The translations under genes were made by a program, and so were the position numbers. A DNA stretch of 6,140 nucleotides. Source: Kocuria sp. (GTDB lineage: Bacteria > Actinomycetota > Actinomycetes > Actinomycetales > Micrococcaceae). Below are positions 5,865 through 6,140 of the stretch, one piece after another (positions within the stretch are counted from its first letter, which is position 1; every line of letters starts with the position of its first letter). Under the pieces are notes generated by a model. That model searched no databases, had not been told where the DNA came from, and saw nothing but the letters and a program-made list of their open reading frames with translations. The stretch is taken from positions 1-6,140 of the forward strand of contig JAKDKI010000145.1 of the NCBI GenBank assembly GCA_030453435.1. The letters are read 5' to 3'.

Positions 5865-6140
5865 ATGAAAACGCTTCGGAACGCGGTAATCCTGACGGCA
5901 CTCGGCGCAACGGCCACGGCCATCGTCATCATGCCCATGGACTCCAACGAGGCCACACCCGTTCCCGGCGTTGTGGTCACCCCGCAGTCCGACCCCAGCT
6001 CCTCGCCCACTAACGGCGCGAGCAAGAGCGCCAAGCCGTCCGCTTCGCCCTCCGACACAGCTACACCGGAGGCTTCCAAGAAGGCCGACCAGTCCGCCGA
6101 GAAGAAGAAGGCGGAGGACAAGAAGGCCGATGACCAGAAG
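5865..6140 (+). CDS. Secreted or membrane-anchored low-complexity protein, N-terminal part only
   Basis: The open frame runs from the ATG at 5865 to the window edge without a stop (92 codons) and has no recognised family. An in-frame TGA at 5859 rules out an upstream start. The N-terminus looks like a signal peptide or anchor: basic MKTLR, then a hydrophobic stretch at about 7-24 (AVILTALGATATAIVIMP), with a possible cleavage site near residue 30 (NEA|TP). Residues 31-70 are rich in Ser, Pro, Thr and Ala, like an extracytoplasmic linker. Residues 71-92 are Lys/Ala/Glu/Asp-rich and repetitive (KKADQ, KKKAED, KKADDQ). A folded domain may follow beyond the window. No good Shine-Dalgarno is visible (GAAG lies only 1 nt before the ATG), so initiation is weak, unusual or possibly leaderless. 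Its position just after the two-component system makes it a candidate target or partner of that system; this is inference. Confidence 0.75.
   Translation, partial: MKTLRNAVILTALGATATAIVIMPMDSNEATPVPGVVVTPQSDPSSSPTNGASKSAKPSASPSDTATPEASKKADQSAEKKKAEDKKADDQK
6078..6137 (+). repeat. Imperfect Lys/Ala/Asp coding repeat
   Basis: AAGAAGGCCGACCAG at 6078-6092 recurs with a one-codon insertion (GAT before GAC) at 6120-6137, with an AAG-rich related segment between. It encodes KKADQ and KKADDQ. It may continue past the window end. Confidence 0.6.

Noticed and set aside
5852..6121. 89-residue - strand frame opposite the secreted protein
   Set aside because: The + strand frame has a signal-like N-terminus and coherent low-complexity composition. 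The antisense frame is the complement of Ser/Pro/Lys codons.
1..6140. CRISPR array, tRNA, rRNA, insertion sequence, or IdeR/DtxR-type iron box
   Set aside because: I saw no spaced repeats, cloverleaf, transposase motifs or TTAGGTTAG-like palindrome. The uptake operon promoter, where an iron box would be expected, lies outside the window.

Overview
The window is GC-rich DNA in which all seven genes lie on the + strand. Third-position GC is high and GTG starts are used. The residue style, such as a QLAANA N-box in the kinase and a Ser/Pro/Ala/Lys-rich secreted protein, suggests a high-GC actinomycete, perhaps Micrococcales or a relative. The genus cannot be fixed from the sequence.

Bases 1-3564 are the downstream part of an iron-siderophore operon. 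In order it holds the 3' half of one FecCD-type permease, a second complete FecCD-type permease, a FecE/FepC-type ABC ATPase, and a siderophore-interacting flavoprotein (ViuB/SIP family, ferric-siderophore reductase). All junctions overlap: GTGA at 505-508, ATGA at 1569-1572, and 8 nt at 2515-2522. This points to one translationally coupled transcript. The two permeases and the ATPase would form the inner part of a ferric-siderophore importer, and the flavoprotein would reduce and release the iron in the cytoplasm. The substrate-binding lipoprotein is not in the window. It may lie upstream or elsewhere, and the operon promoter also lies outside.

Bases 3565-3623 are a short gap with a weak hairpin and a good Shine-Dalgarno, and no convincing terminator. 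Bases 3624-5778 encode a two-component system in the order kinase then regulator, separated by 1 nt. The kinase is a two-transmembrane HAMP histidine kinase with a very acidic external sensor region. The regulator is an OmpR/PhoB-type protein.

Bases 5779-5864 are a relatively A/T-rich intergenic stretch with a tandem heptamer, a 6-bp inverted repeat and helically phased GGTT motifs. It is a plausible regulatory region. From 5865 to the window edge runs the start of a secreted or membrane-anchored protein with a low-complexity Ser/Pro then Lys/Ala/Glu/Asp-rich region. It is cut off by the window end.

The uptake and reductase genes are ordinary members of known families. The points worth attention are the close linkage of an acidic-sensor two-component system to siderophore genes and the unidentified secreted protein next to a possible regulator-binding region. 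I do not see a clearly novel system.
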